A stretch of 64,000 bases of DNA from an uncultured Bacteroidales bacterium (GTDB lineage Bacteria > Bacteroidota > Bacteroidia > Bacteroidales > WCHB1-69), in NCBI GenBank assembly GCA_900315245.1, contig OMYJ01000004.1, positions 62,001-126,000 on the forward strand, written 5' to 3'. Each line of letters starts with the position of its first letter. Position 1 is the stretch's first letter. The notes under the pieces were generated by a model. The model had not been told where the DNA came from. It searched no databases and saw only the letters and a program-made list of their open reading frames with translations. Made by a program: the position numbers and the translations under genes. Positions 17,476 through 27,132 of the stretch are shown here, one piece after another.

Positions 17476-19236
17476 ATGGAAGTTACGCGATTGTTTGACA
17501 TGCTCGAACGGGACTTGAAAGAGTTCCCAAAAGAGGATGCCTTGTGCTGTAAAGAGAACGGTATTTGGGTGAAATACAGCACTGCCAAATATGTGGAGAT
17601 AGTCAACAACCTGTCTTACGGCTTGATGCAGCTGGGCATCAAGAAGGGTGACAGTGTGGCTACAATTACCCCGAACCGTCCGGAATGGAATTTCCTGGAC
17701 ATGGCCATCATGCAGATAGGCGCCCTTCACGTGGCCATCTATCCGACCATCAGCGAGAGCGACTACCGGTACATTTTCGATGATGCCGATGTGAAACTGG
17801 TTTTCGTCGCCGGTTGGGACTTGTTGCGCAAAATCACCCAGATACTGGATGACAAGCCAGAACTGAAAGACAAGGTCTATACGTTCCGTAACCTTCGCGG
17901 TTACAAGCACTTGAACGAGGTGATAGAGCTTGGACGCGCCAACCCTTCGGCGCAGTATCTGCAAGAGATCAAAGACAGCATACAGCCTGAGGATGTGGTC
18001 TCGTTGGTTTACACCTCCGGAACCACGGGTTTCCCGAAGGGCGTGATGCTGTCCCACCGGAATTTCCTCTCAAACGTGGAGGCGGTTCTGCCCATCATCC
18101 CCACCACCGAGAACAACCGGATTTTAAGTTATCTGCCTCTGTGCCACGTTTATGAGCGCATGATGAACTACGCTTGGCAATATCTGGGACTCCCGATTTA
18201 CTATGCGGAGAACCTTGCCAAGATTCAGGAAAATATGGTGGAGCTGAAGCCGGATATCTTCACGACGGTGCCCCGACTGTTAGAGAAGGTTTATGACAAA
18301 ATTCTGGCTAAAGGTCACAAGTTGAGCAAGTTCAAACAGAAAATCTTCTTCTGGGCGAACGAGATTGCGCTTCAGTATGGCGATAACCCTGGAAAACGTT
18401 ACGACCGCAGGCTGAAGTTGGCCCGCAAGTTGGTGCTGAACCAGTGGAACAAAGCGTTGGGTGGCAACCTGAAGGTCATCGTGACGGGAGGAGCGGCCAT
18501 CCAGCCTCGTATCTCCAAGATATTCTGGGCTATGGGTATTCCTGTTCTGGAAGGTTACGGTACCACGGAAACCTCTCCCGTGATTGCTGTGAGCAATTTC
18601 TTCGAGGGTGGGGTGGAGATCGGCACTGCCGGTCCGGTGTTGCCCGGCACGCGCGTGCGCATCGCCGAAGATGGCGAAATCCTCACCAAAGGACCGCACG
18701 TGATGAAAGGCTACTACAACCATCCCGAACAGACTGCCGAAGTCATTGATTCTGATGGCTGGCTGCATACCGGTGACCTCGGGCAGCTCACTCCGGAAGG
18801 CCGTCTGAAAATCACCGGACGTAAGAAAGAGATGTTCAAGACCGCCTTCGGAAAGTATGTGGTGCCCACCATCATCGAAAACAAGTTCCTCGAAGAGTCG
18901 CTTATCGACAATATATTGGTGGTCGGCGAGAACAAACAGTATGCCGCCGCACTCATTGTGCCGAATTTCAGCGACTTGCGCTCATGGTGTATTAACAAGG
19001 GAATTAATTATACCACGAATGAGGAGATGATTGAGCATCCCGAAGTCAAAGACAAATACAAACGGATTGTGGATGATTTCAACAAGTGTTTTGGTGACAC
19101 TGAAAAGGTGAAACGCTTCCTGCTGATGAACCACGAATGGTCCATCCAGTCCGGCGAGCTCACCCCCACGCTGAAACTCAAACGCAACGTCCTCATCAAA
19201 AAGTACGAAGATCAAATCGAAAAACTCTTCGCCTAA
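17476..19236 (+). CDS. Long-chain fatty acid--CoA ligase (AMP-forming)
   Basis: A 586-residue adenylate-forming enzyme that activates fatty acids with ATP and CoA, for lipid recycling or incorporation of exogenous fatty acids. The P-loop-like signature YTSGTTGFPKGVMLSHRN lies near residue 180, the GYGTTETSP motif near residue 360, and the hinge and C-terminal motifs WLHTGDLGQ and KITGRKKEMFKT follow. An in-frame ATG exists at 17416 but lies upstream of the promoter box, so 17476 (MEVTRLFDML) is chosen. It stands between porX and cysS, with its own promoter. Confidence 0.92.
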   Translation: MEVTRLFDMLERDLKEFPKEDALCCKENGIWVKYSTAKYVEIVNNLSYGLMQLGIKKGDSVATITPNRPEWNFLDMAIMQIGALHVAIYPTISESDYRYIFDDADVKLVFVAGWDLLRKITQILDDKPELKDKVYTFRNLRGYKHLNEVIELGRANPSAQYLQEIKDSIQPEDVVSLVYTSGTTGFPKGVMLSHRNFLSNVEAVLPIIPTTENNRILSYLPLCHVYERMMNYAWQYLGLPIYYAENLAKIQENMVELKPDIFTTVPRLLEKVYDKILAKGHKLSKFKQKIFFWANEIALQYGDNPGKRYDRRLKLARKLVLNQWNKALGGNLKVIVTGGAAIQPRISKIFWAMGIPVLEGYGTTETSPVIAVSNFFEGGVEIGTAGPVLPGTRVRIAEDGEILTKGPHVMKGYYNHPEQTAEVIDSDGWLHTGDLGQLTPEGRLKITGRKKEMFKTAFGKYVVPTIIENKFLEESLIDNILVVGENKQYAAALIVPNFSDLRSWCINKGINYTTNEEMIEHPEVKDKYKRIVDDFNKCFGDTEKVKRFLLMNHEWSIQSGELTPTLKLKRNVLIKKYEDQIEKLFA

Positions 19237-19275
19237 CCAACCTTGAACTTTGACCCTGAAACTTGAAACTAAGAA
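19237..19275 (+). repeat. CTTGAAAC word repeat
   Basis: Degenerate CCTTGAAC, TTTGACCC, TGAAACTTGAAAC words fill the gap before cysS. Related words recur at 42040-42066 and 43031-43060. Confidence 0.6.
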
Positions 19276-19283
19276 TTAAAGAT

Positions 19284-20774
19284 ATGAATAAAGAAGACAA
19301 TAAAGGTAAAGTATTTTTATTCAATACGTTAAGCAAACGAAAAGAGCTGTTTAAGCCAATTACGCCCGACCATGTGGGACTTTATGTCTGCGGGCCGACG
19401 GTGTATGGCGAGCCGCATTTAGGGCACGCGAGACCGGCTGTGACCTTCGATGTGGTGTTCCGCTATCTTTCCCATATCGGCTACAAGGTGCGCTACGTGC
19501 GCAACATCACCGATGTGGGCCATCTGGAGCACGATGCCGACGAGGGTGAGGACAAAATCGCCAAGAAAGCCCGTTTAGAGCAGCTTGAGCCCATGGAAGT
19601 TGCGCAATACTATATGGACAGCTATCATAAGGCGATGGATGCGCTCAACGTGAAAGGCCCCTCCATTGAGCCGCGCGCTTCCGGCCACATCATTGAGCAG
19701 ATAGAGATGGTGCAGAAAATCCTCGACGCGGGCTACGCCTACGTGTCGGAAGGTTCTGTCTATTTCGATGTCGAGAAGTTCGACAAAGACTTCGGTTACG
19801 GCAAGCTTTCGGGCCGTGTGTTGTCCGAGCTTATCGCCAACACCCGCGAGCTGGACGGACAGAGCGAGAAACGCAATCCTGCTGACTTCGCTCTCTGGAA
19901 GAAGGCCTCTCCTGAGCACATTATGCGTTGGAACTCCCCGTGGAGCGTCGGTTTTCCGGGTTGGCACATCGAATGTACGGCTATGAGTACCAAGTACTTG
20001 GGCGAGCAGTTCGACATCCACGGCGGCGGTATGGACCTGCTGTTCCCGCACCACGAGTCGGAGGTGTGCCAGAGCACCGTTGCCAACGGCAAAAGTTCCG
20101 TCAAATACTGGATGCACAACAATATGATCACCATTGAGGGACAGAAGATGGGCAAGTCGTTGGGTAACTTCATCACCCTCAACGAGTTCTTCACTGGAAA
20201 TCATCCCAAGTTGGAGAAGGCTTACTCGCCGATGACCATCCGCTATTTCGTGTTGCAGGCCTCTTACCGCGGCACGGTCGATTTCAGCAACGCCGCCTTG
20301 CAGTCTGCCGAGAAGGGTTTGGAGAAACTCTACGCTGCCGAGCGCCATCTTGACAGCTTGAAGGCCGGAAGCACCTCCACCGAAAACATCGAAGCGTTGC
20401 AGGAACGTTGCTACGAAGCGATGAATGATGACTTCAACACCCCGAAGGTGATTGCGGAACTGTTTGACGCTGTGCGTATTATCAACGCCGTGAAAGACGG
20501 TCACGCGACGCTCACGGCTGACGATATCGAGTTGCTGAAGACCACCTTCCGCACCTTCTTCTTCGACATTTTGGGCATCAAGCCCGAGCTGGCACAGGGC
20601 GACACCCGCGAGCACGATGCTTTGGAGAAGGCCATGCAGCTCGTTTTGGAGATGCGCAAGACCGCCAAGGCCGAGAAAAACTGGGCATTGTCGGACAAGA
20701 TCCGTGACGATCTCAACGCCGCCGGCATTGTGGTGAAAGACACGAAGGATGGCGCAGAGTGGAGCCTCGCGTAA
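19284..20774 (+). CDS. cysS: Cysteinyl-tRNA synthetase
   Basis: Class I aminoacyl-tRNA synthetase, 496 residues, charging tRNA-Cys. The zinc-ligand and HIGH region is [19 protein letters not shown] (C near residue 35); the central zinc ligands include the WHIECTAMS segment and the HHESEVCQ segment; the KMSKS loop is KMGKSLGN. Length is normal. The ATG at 19284 is preferred to an in-frame TTG at 19263, which lies inside the preceding word repeat. Confidence 0.97.
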   Translation: MNKEDNKGKVFLFNTLSKRKELFKPITPDHVGLYVCGPTVYGEPHLGHARPAVTFDVVFRYLSHIGYKVRYVRNITDVGHLEHDADEGEDKIAKKARLEQLEPMEVAQYYMDSYHKAMDALNVKGPSIEPRASGHIIEQIEMVQKILDAGYAYVSEGSVYFDVEKFDKDFGYGKLSGRVLSELIANTRELDGQSEKRNPADFALWKKASPEHIMRWNSPWSVGFPGWHIECTAMSTKYLGEQFDIHGGGMDLLFPHHESEVCQSTVANGKSSVKYWMHNNMITIEGQKMGKSLGNFITLNEFFTGNHPKLEKAYSPMTIRYFVLQASYRGTVDFSNAALQSAEKGLEKLYAAERHLDSLKAGSTSTENIEALQERCYEAMNDDFNTPKVIAELFDAVRIINAVKDGHATLTADDIELLKTTFRTFFFDILGIKPELAQGDTREHDALEKAMQLVLEMRKTAKAEKNWALSDKIRDDLNAAGIVVKDTKDGAEWSLA

Positions 20775-20814
20775 TCCGTTTGCTTCGATAATAAGAATCT
20801 TATAGACAACAATA

Positions 20815-20842
20815 GTAGGGGCGAATAATTATTCGCCCCTAC
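20815..20842 (+). repeat. Perfect 28-bp palindromic element (intergenic)
   Basis: GTAGGGGCGAATAA followed by its exact reverse complement. The 198-base gap between cysS and the macroglobulin gene otherwise holds an ATAGTTATAGTCATAG word repeat (20925-20968) and the next promoter. Related elements are at 27008 and, inside genes, at 4165 and 4291. Confidence 0.85.
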
Positions 20843-20898
20843 ATTATTTTTGATATCCCAATTCAATATTATTAAATCCTCGTTATTCTCAAAAATAC

Positions 20899-20906
20899 TA
20901 TTTTTG
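20899..20906 (+). promoter_or_regulatory. -7 box before the alpha-2-macroglobulin gene
   Basis: TATTTTTG, 66 bases before the ATG at 20973. Confidence 0.55.
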
Positions 20907-20972
20907 CAACATCATTCGTTTTAGTTATAGTTATAGTCATAGTTATAGTCATAGTCAATAGTCATAATCAAT

Positions 20973-23900
20973 ATGAAACGAACCTTAATCACCGCCACCA
21001 TGGTCATCACCACACTCATCGCCGCCTCCGGGCAGACGCAGGATCCTTCGGAAATCTCCCGCAAATGGAACGAGATCCGTCTGCTTTGCGAAAAGTATGA
21101 CGACGGCGCGGACTCCGCGTACCGCATCCTCAACGAACAGCTCGCCGCCACGAAACGCGACCCCGTGGCCAATGCGATATGGCACAGCTGCCTGGGGCAG
21201 TTCCTGTCGGATTATTGCGACGGGAACCGTTTCCTCCTTCGCGACCGCACGGAAGTTGCGGGCGAGACTCCAACAGACTTCAAAGAGTGGGATATTCGCA
21301 CTTTCAAGCGTCGCGCCCGAGAGGAGTATCTGCTGTCATTGAAGAATGCCAAGACATTGCAGGCTGTGGATGCGAAATCCTATTCGCTTCTGCTGCAGAA
21401 AATGGAAAAACAGCATCCGGTCAAGACGTTGTATGAAGTGCTGGCCTACCGTGCCATCGAGCACTTAGTTTCGGATCTGAATAATGAGGCACCTGACCGT
21501 TCGCTTTCCGGTGATGCCCTTTGGCACAACGATCAGTTTTTAAAAATGCCGTTGGCAATCACGGAAGATGCTTCGGTGTTGCGGATGATATTGTCTGTTT
21601 ATCAAGAAATTATCCGCTACCACAGTGTACAGAACCACGAGATGGATCTTATCATGCTGACTCTTGAACGTTACGATTTTATGCGTGGTCAAGGTCTTGC
21701 GCCCGACAATTCTTTGGACTGGTATATCCCATTTTTGGAGAAATGGGCGAAAGAATGCGAACAAATGGAAGGTTACGGCCTGATTGCGTACAAGATAGGC
21801 AGTTTGTATTTGGAACGTGATGTTAACAGATCAGGTTATGAAGGAAAGGATGCAGAGAACCCTTATCACGATGATTTGCTCAAGGCGGAATCCTGGCTTA
21901 AGATTGCCCTCAACGCTTCGGGCAAATCCTTTTATGAGGTGCCGGTGACCGAAACAATTCAAGGACTGCACTCTCGCACTATTTCGGCTTCCCCGCTTTT
22001 TGGTGAGAATGCGATTTTTCCTACGGGTTCTGCCACCCTTTGGCGGATTAACTACTCGAATAGCAAACAGTTGTATGTCAAAGTCGTGAAAGCCACATCC
22101 ACCTCAAGGGGGATGATAAACAACAAGGTTTTTGAATATGTGACTGCCGAGAAATCAGTATATGACGAAGTGGTGGAACTCCCCGACAAACAAGATCTGA
22201 TGAACCATTGGGGATTCTATATGTTGCCCGAACTGCCGGCGGGGGCTTATTGGCTGCTGCTGTCAGACCAACCTTCCTCGAAATGGGATAAGAGTACCCC
22301 GCGAGAGTGCTATTTGTTCCAAATCAGCGATATTGAGATTTTACCGCGTGTCACGGAGTTTGGTTTGGAAATCCTGGCTCTGCACAGAAAAACCGGCGAA
22401 CCTCTCTCCAACGCCAAAGTCTCCATGTACAGGAACAAGCAAACTTTCACCCAGACTACAGATGGTGACGGATTCTGTCAGTTTGGGCGTTTGCGAAATG
22501 GAGAGTACGGTGGAGCAGACGACTTCACGGTCTCTTGGCACGGGCAAACTTTGAATTATAGGGGATTCAATTGGTGGCAGCATGACCGCACCAGCCCTGA
22601 AGACCGCATTTACGGTCACCTTTTTACCGACAGGTCGCTCTATCGCCCCACACAAACGGTTCATTTCAAAGGGATTTTTGAGTTTGTATATAAAGATAAC
22701 CATTCTGTTTTGCTTGCTGACACTATTGTTAAGGTCACGTTGAAAGATGTGAACTATCAGCAGGTGGAGGAGATAGAACTGAGGACCAATGAATTCGGTT
22801 CCATTGCGGGTGAATTTACGTTGCCTGAGGGCGGTCTGACAGGAACGTATCATATTTACGCTAATGTGGGCAACCAATCGTTCAGTCATACGATTTCTGT
22901 GGAGGAATATAAGCTGCCGGCTTTTGAGGTGGAGATTGAAACTCCGGAGGAGACCTTCTCTATTGGACAGAAAGTGACGGTGAAGGGCAGTGCGATGGCC
23001 TTGGCGGGTTACCCGCTTGACGGTGCTTCGGTGAGCTACCGCGTGACCCGTAACAGTTCTTTCCCGTGGTGGCGTAGTTATTGGTGGCATCCCACCGTTG
23101 AACCGCTCACCGTGGCGCACGGCACGCTGGAAACCGATGATGATGGTGTCTTCCAAATCACCTTCCCCACTGAAGAGGACATGACGTTGCGTCGCTACAC
23201 GCCGCTTTACCGCTACGAGGTCAGAGTTGATGTCACCGACATTAACGGCGAGACCCACAGCGGCAGCACCGTGGTCTATGTCAGCAGTCGTAACTTGCTG
23301 TTGTCTTGTGCTTTGCCTGGTGAAATAGACGTGAATAAGTCGGACAATCAGTATCGGATTTCGCTGACCAACACGGCAGGGAAACCGCAAAGTGGCTTGG
23401 TCGGATACGAGCTTTTCCGTCTGCAAACGCCCAAATATTATATGTATGAAATAGAGAAGAAGACGGATGTTGTGATCAGTGACACGAATCTGATTCACAA
23501 AAAGTTCCCATGGGTTGCCTTCCATGGTGAGACCCAAAAGGAAAACTGGACGGCCGTCTCTCTGCAGAAGGGCAATGTCATGGTGAACAAAGACTCTGCC
23601 GCCTATTTCGCATTTCCAGATCTCAATAATCTGCCTGACGGTTACTATAAGGTAATGCTCTACACGGAAGATAATAACGGAAATCGCATAGAATCAGAGA
23701 ATTATGTGTTGGTTTATCGTGACGACAGCAGAAAATGCAGTGCGTACAAGCCGCTGTGGGTCACGATGGACCATTCCATCAATATCGGTGAGACGCTGAC
23801 CCTTACCATCGGCAGTTTTCTGCCCGAGGCGAATGTTCTTTGCGAGATTTACTCCCACAACGTAAAGGTGTGTGCCGAGTGGGTGAACTTGAGAGGGAAG

Positions 23901-26900
23901 ACTCACACGATTACCTATCCGGTGACAAAAGACGACATTGGTGGCCTGAGCGTCCATCTGCTGAGTCTTCATCAGAATACGAAGGAGGAGATATCCCAAT
24001 CTGTCACTGTTACCGATGATACGAAAGACATCCGATTCGAGTTCCTGCGTTTCCGTGACAAGACCCTACCGGGCAGCCAGGAGGAGTATCAGGTTCGTCT
24101 GACCGACAAAGACGGGAAACCCGTCTCGGCAGAGCTCCTGTGTTCTATGTACGACATGGCGTTAGATGCTTTGGGAAGCCATAACTACCACGGTATAAAT
24201 TTCTTCAGCCCATGGAATGGTGCCCGAGGCGACTTCCGCTCACTTTCATGGGGGAGAAGTTTCAGCCAATACAATTACCGCAACCTGTATTTGTACTACT
24301 CCATTGAGCCGATTAAAAACTGGTTTGAGTTCTTCCCGAATGCTTGCACGCGCTACTATGGCTTTGGCAAGTCATTCTCTGCACGCAGCAATCGTGGCGA
24401 AGTCGTCTTGAATATGGTGGAGGAAGATGCTGTTATGGATTTAGCAGAGGTGGAGGAGGTCGCCATGGTTTACGAAGAATCTGCTTCCGCGCCGATGGCC
24501 GCCAAAGCTGCTGGAGATGCTGATGCCGGTGGTGCCGAATCTCCTGTCGAGCAGGTCCGCACCAACTTCAACGAGACCGCCTTCTTCTACCCGCAGCTGC
24601 GCACCGATGAGCGCGGTGATGTCTATATCAGCTTCACCATGCCCGACGCTCTCACCAAGTGGAAGATGCAGGGCGTGGCCCACAATCCCGCTTTGCAATA
24701 CGGCCGTTTCGAGAAACTCGTGCAGACCGCCAAGGATGTGATGATCGTGTCTAACGCGCCGCGGTTCCTCCGCGAGGGCGACACCATGGATTTCTCCGCC
24801 AAGGTGGTGAACATGAGTGACCGGAACATTTGCGGCTACGTGACGCTGGAGTTTTTCAATGCGGTGAACAACCAACCGATTGCCATGATTTGTGACGGAG
24901 GTTCGGATAATGGGGTTGGTAGAGACGCAAAATTTTGCGTCTCTACGATGACGGGTTCCCAACAATACGAAATATCCGCCGGTTCCTCCTCAGAAATCCA
25001 TTTCCGCATTGTTGTTCCCGAGGACGTTCCTGCTATCACCTATCGCATCATCGCGCACAACACCGACCCGAAAGACGTGGCCGGCGACGGCGAGGAGAAA
25101 ACCCTCCCCGTGCTCACCAACCGCATGATGGTGACCGAAACGATGCCGTTCTACATATCGGGAAAGGGCGTGAAGACGTTTACGTTCAACAAATTGCGGG
25201 AATCGTTCGGTGCGACGGACGCGATGAATCGGAATTCGGACGCGATGAATCGGAATTCGGACGCGATAAATCGCATTTCGGACGCGATAAATCGCGTCCC
25301 TACATTGAAACATTATCGGTTGACCGTGGAATGCACGCCCAATCCTGTGTGGTACGCCATCCAGGCGATGCCCTACATGATGGAATATCCGCACGAGTGC
25401 AACGAACAGCGTTTCAGCCGTTATTACGCCAACGCCCTCGCCACGCATATCCTGAAGGCCAACCCCGTCATCGAGGAGGTCTTCAATCGCTGGCAGGTGG
25501 AGAGTCCCGACGCCTTCTGCTCCGCCTTGGAGAAGAACCAGGAACTCAAGCAGGTGATGCTGGAGGAGACCCCGTGGGTGCTCGACGCGCAGCGTGAAGG
25601 GGCCAACAAGCAGGCGCTTGCCGCCATGTTCGACTTCAAACGGATGGCCAAGGAGGAAGCTTCCACGCTGCGGAAACTGCAGCAGGCGCAGAACGGTGAC
25701 GGCGGCTGGCCGTGGTTCTCCGGCGGCAAGAGCTGCGACTTCATCACGCGGCACATCGTGGCGGGCTTCGGCCACCTCAAAGCCCTCGGTGTCAGCACCG
25801 ACGTGGCTAATTCCACGCTTCGCAACGCTGTCTCCTACATGGATGAGCAGATGTACCAGCGCTACCTCGACCGCAAGAAATACCACTACACCTACGTCGA
25901 TGAGACACACTACCTCTACGCCCGCAGCTTCTACAAAGACAAGGTTTCCGCCAAACACAAAGTCGCCTACGATACCTGTTACAAGGTGCTGTTAAGCGGT
26001 TGGAGGTCAGAGTCCTATTATACGCAGGCGATGATTGCGCTGACAGCATGGCGCAACGGCGACCAGAAAGTGGCTAAGGAGATTGTGGCCTACATCAAGA
26101 GCATGGCCCAGCACAATGAGGAGATGGGCATGTTCTGGAAGAAGCAGGGTGGGGGCTGGTTCTGGTACGAGCAGCCCGTGGAGCGGCAGGCGATGCTGAT
26201 CGAAGCGTTCCACACCATCACGCCTGAGGACGAGGAGTCGTTAGCGCAGATGCAATTGTGGCTCCTCAAACAGAAGCAGACCCAGCACTGGAGCACCACG
26301 AAATCGACCACGGAAGCCATCTATGCGCTGCTGCTGAACAAGACGCTCGTAGCCGAGGACAAGACCGTGGCGGTCACCGTGGGAAACGTGCGTCTGCCCG
26401 ACGAGACCGTGCAGACGGAGGCGGGCACCGGCTACTTCAAAAAGGCTTGGACGGGAGAGGAAATCACTGCCGACAAGGCCAATGTGCGCATCGAGAAGGG
26501 CACCGACGGTCCCGCGTGGGGCGGCCTCTACTGGCAGTATTTCGAGAATCTCGACAAGATTACCCGCAGCGACGACAAGAACCTCGTCATCGAGAAGCAG
26601 CTCTACAAGGTGGAGAATACCGACAAGGGCGAGGTGCTGAAGGCCATCACGGCAAATCAACCGCTGCAAAAGGGCGACAAGGTGCGCGTGCGGGTGGTCA
26701 TCACCGCCGACCGCGACATGGAGTTCGTGCATCTCAAGGACATGCGGGCCGCCACTTTCGAGCCCGTCAACGTCTTCTCGCAATACAAATACCAGGGCGG
26801 CCTCTGGTACTACGAATCCACCAAAGACGCCGCCACCCACTTCTTCATCGACTGGATGCCGAAGGGCAAATACGTTTTCGAATACACCCTCTTCGCCACG

Positions 26901-26999
26901 CAGTCGGGCGACTTCAGCAACGGCATCACGCACATCGAGTGCATGTACGCGCCGGAGTTCCAGTCGCATTCGGCAGGGGTGAGGGTGAAAGTGCGGTAA
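20973..26999 (+). CDS. Bacterial alpha-2-macroglobulin family protein
   Basis: A 2008-residue exported protein of the alpha-2-macroglobulin/complement family, expected to trap host or competitor proteases in the envelope. The signal peptide is MKRTLITATMVITTLIAASG. Macroglobulin domains include the MG2-like YGHLFTDRSLYRPTQTVHFKG near residue 550. A variable acidic/Ala region resembling a bait region lies near 1155-1190, followed by the typical FYPQLRTDERGDVYISFTMPDALTKWKM segment. The thioester motif is kept as ECNEQ (C1476, Q1479) in the helical thioester domain. No lipobox cysteine is seen, unlike Escherichia coli YfhM. Two repeat-derived stretches are in frame (about residues 1316-1325 and 1416-1445). 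Confidence 0.9.
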   Translation: MKRTLITATMVITTLIAASGQTQDPSEISRKWNEIRLLCEKYDDGADSAYRILNEQLAATKRDPVANAIWHSCLGQFLSDYCDGNRFLLRDRTEVAGETPTDFKEWDIRTFKRRAREEYLLSLKNAKTLQAVDAKSYSLLLQKMEKQHPVKTLYEVLAYRAIEHLVSDLNNEAPDRSLSGDALWHNDQFLKMPLAITEDASVLRMILSVYQEIIRYHSVQNHEMDLIMLTLERYDFMRGQGLAPDNSLDWYIPFLEKWAKECEQMEGYGLIAYKIGSLYLERDVNRSGYEGKDAENPYHDDLLKAESWLKIALNASGKSFYEVPVTETIQGLHSRTISASPLFGENAIFPTGSATLWRINYSNSKQLYVKVVKATSTSRGMINNKVFEYVTAEKSVYDEVVELPDKQDLMNHWGFYMLPELPAGAYWLLLSDQPSSKWDKSTPRECYLFQISDIEILPRVTEFGLEILALHRKTGEPLSNAKVSMYRNKQTFTQTTDGDGFCQFGRLRNGEYGGADDFTVSWHGQTLNYRGFNWWQHDRTSPEDRIYGHLFTDRSLYRPTQTVHFKGIFEFVYKDNHSVLLADTIVKVTLKDVNYQQVEEIELRTNEFGSIAGEFTLPEGGLTGTYHIYANVGNQSFSHTISVEEYKLPAFEVEIETPEETFSIGQKVTVKGSAMALAGYPLDGASVSYRVTRNSSFPWWRSYWWHPTVEPLTVAHGTLETDDDGVFQITFPTEEDMTLRRYTPLYRYEVRVDVTDINGETHSGSTVVYVSSRNLLLSCALPGEIDVNKSDNQYRISLTNTAGKPQSGLVGYELFRLQTPKYYMYEIEKKTDVVISDTNLIHKKFPWVAFHGETQKENWTAVSLQKGNVMVNKDSAAYFAFPDLNNLPDGYYKVMLYTEDNNGNRIESENYVLVYRDDSRKCSAYKPLWVTMDHSINIGETLTLTIGSFLPEANVLCEIYSHNVKVCAEWVNLRGKTHTITYPVTKDDIGGLSVHLLSLHQNTKEEISQSVTVTDDTKDIRFEFLRFRDKTLPGSQEEYQVRLTDKDGKPVSAELLCSMYDMALDALGSHNYHGINFFSPWNGARGDFRSLSWGRSFSQYNYRNLYLYYSIEPIKNWFEFFPNACTRYYGFGKSFSARSNRGEVVLNMVEEDAVMDLAEVEEVAMVYEESASAPMAAKAAGDADAGGAESPVEQVRTNFNETAFFYPQLRTDERGDVYISFTMPDALTKWKMQGVAHNPALQYGRFEKLVQTAKDVMIVSNAPRFLREGDTMDFSAKVVNMSDRNICGYVTLEFFNAVNNQPIAMICDGGSDNGVGRDAKFCVSTMTGSQQYEISAGSSSEIHFRIVVPEDVPAITYRIIAHNTDPKDVAGDGEEKTLPVLTNRMMVTETMPFYISGKGVKTFTFNKLRESFGATDAMNRNSDAMNRNSDAINRISDAINRVPTLKHYRLTVECTPNPVWYAIQAMPYMMEYPHECNEQRFSRYYANALATHILKANPVIEEVFNRWQVESPDAFCSALEKNQELKQVMLEETPWVLDAQREGANKQALAAMFDFKRMAKEEASTLRKLQQAQNGDGGWPWFSGGKSCDFITRHIVAGFGHLKALGVSTDVANSTLRNAVSYMDEQMYQRYLDRKKYHYTYVDETHYLYARSFYKDKVSAKHKVAYDTCYKVLLSGWRSESYYTQAMIALTAWRNGDQKVAKEIVAYIKSMAQHNEEMGMFWKKQGGGWFWYEQPVERQAMLIEAFHTITPEDEESLAQMQLWLLKQKQTQHWSTTKSTTEAIYALLLNKTLVAEDKTVAVTVGNVRLPDETVQTEAGTGYFKKAWTGEEITADKANVRIEKGTDGPAWGGLYWQYFENLDKITRSDDKNLVIEKQLYKVENTDKGEVLKAITANQPLQKGDKVRVRVVITADRDMEFVHLKDMRAATFEPVNVFSQYKYQGGLWYYESTKDAATHFFIDWMPKGKYVFEYTLFATQSGDFSNGITHIECMYAPEFQSHSAGVRVKVR
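24919..24946 (+). repeat. Perfect 28-bp palindrome inside the macroglobulin gene
   Basis: GTAGAGACGCAAAA followed by its exact reverse complement, read in frame as GRDAKFCVST. It has the same length, ends (GTAG...CTAC) and architecture as the intergenic elements but a different core. Confidence 0.8.
25218..25307 (+). repeat. Four 21-bp tandem units ending in a half palindrome, inside the macroglobulin gene
   Basis: Four in-frame units starting GACGCGAT encode DAMNRNS, DAMNRNS, DAINRIS and DAINRVP. The last unit runs into GATAAATCGCGTCCCTAC, whose ends pair (GACGCGAT with ATCGCGTC) and whose CCCTAC end matches the palindromic element family. The stretch lies about 32 residues before the thioester cysteine. 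Confidence 0.8.
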
Positions 27000-27007
27000 T
27001 GTGATGT

Positions 27008-27035
27008 GTAGGGGCGAATAATTATTCGCCTCTAC
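27008..27035 (+). repeat. 28-bp palindromic element (intergenic, one mismatch)
   Basis: GTAGGGGCGAATAA followed by TTATTCGCCTCTAC, one base different from the perfect copy at 20815. It begins nine bases after the macroglobulin stop codon. Confidence 0.85.
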
Positions 27036-27074
27036 CGACGTGATATATACGGTTTCCCATATCGGAAAATTTTG

Positions 27075-27082
27075 TATTTTTG
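27075..27082 (+). promoter_or_regulatory. -7 box before the SulP transporter gene
   Basis: TATTTTTG, about 50 bases before the ATG at 27133. Confidence 0.55.
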
Positions 27083-27132
27083 CCGCCGATTTTGATTATT
27101 TATAAAATATTGATTATAAACGAAATAGAAAT

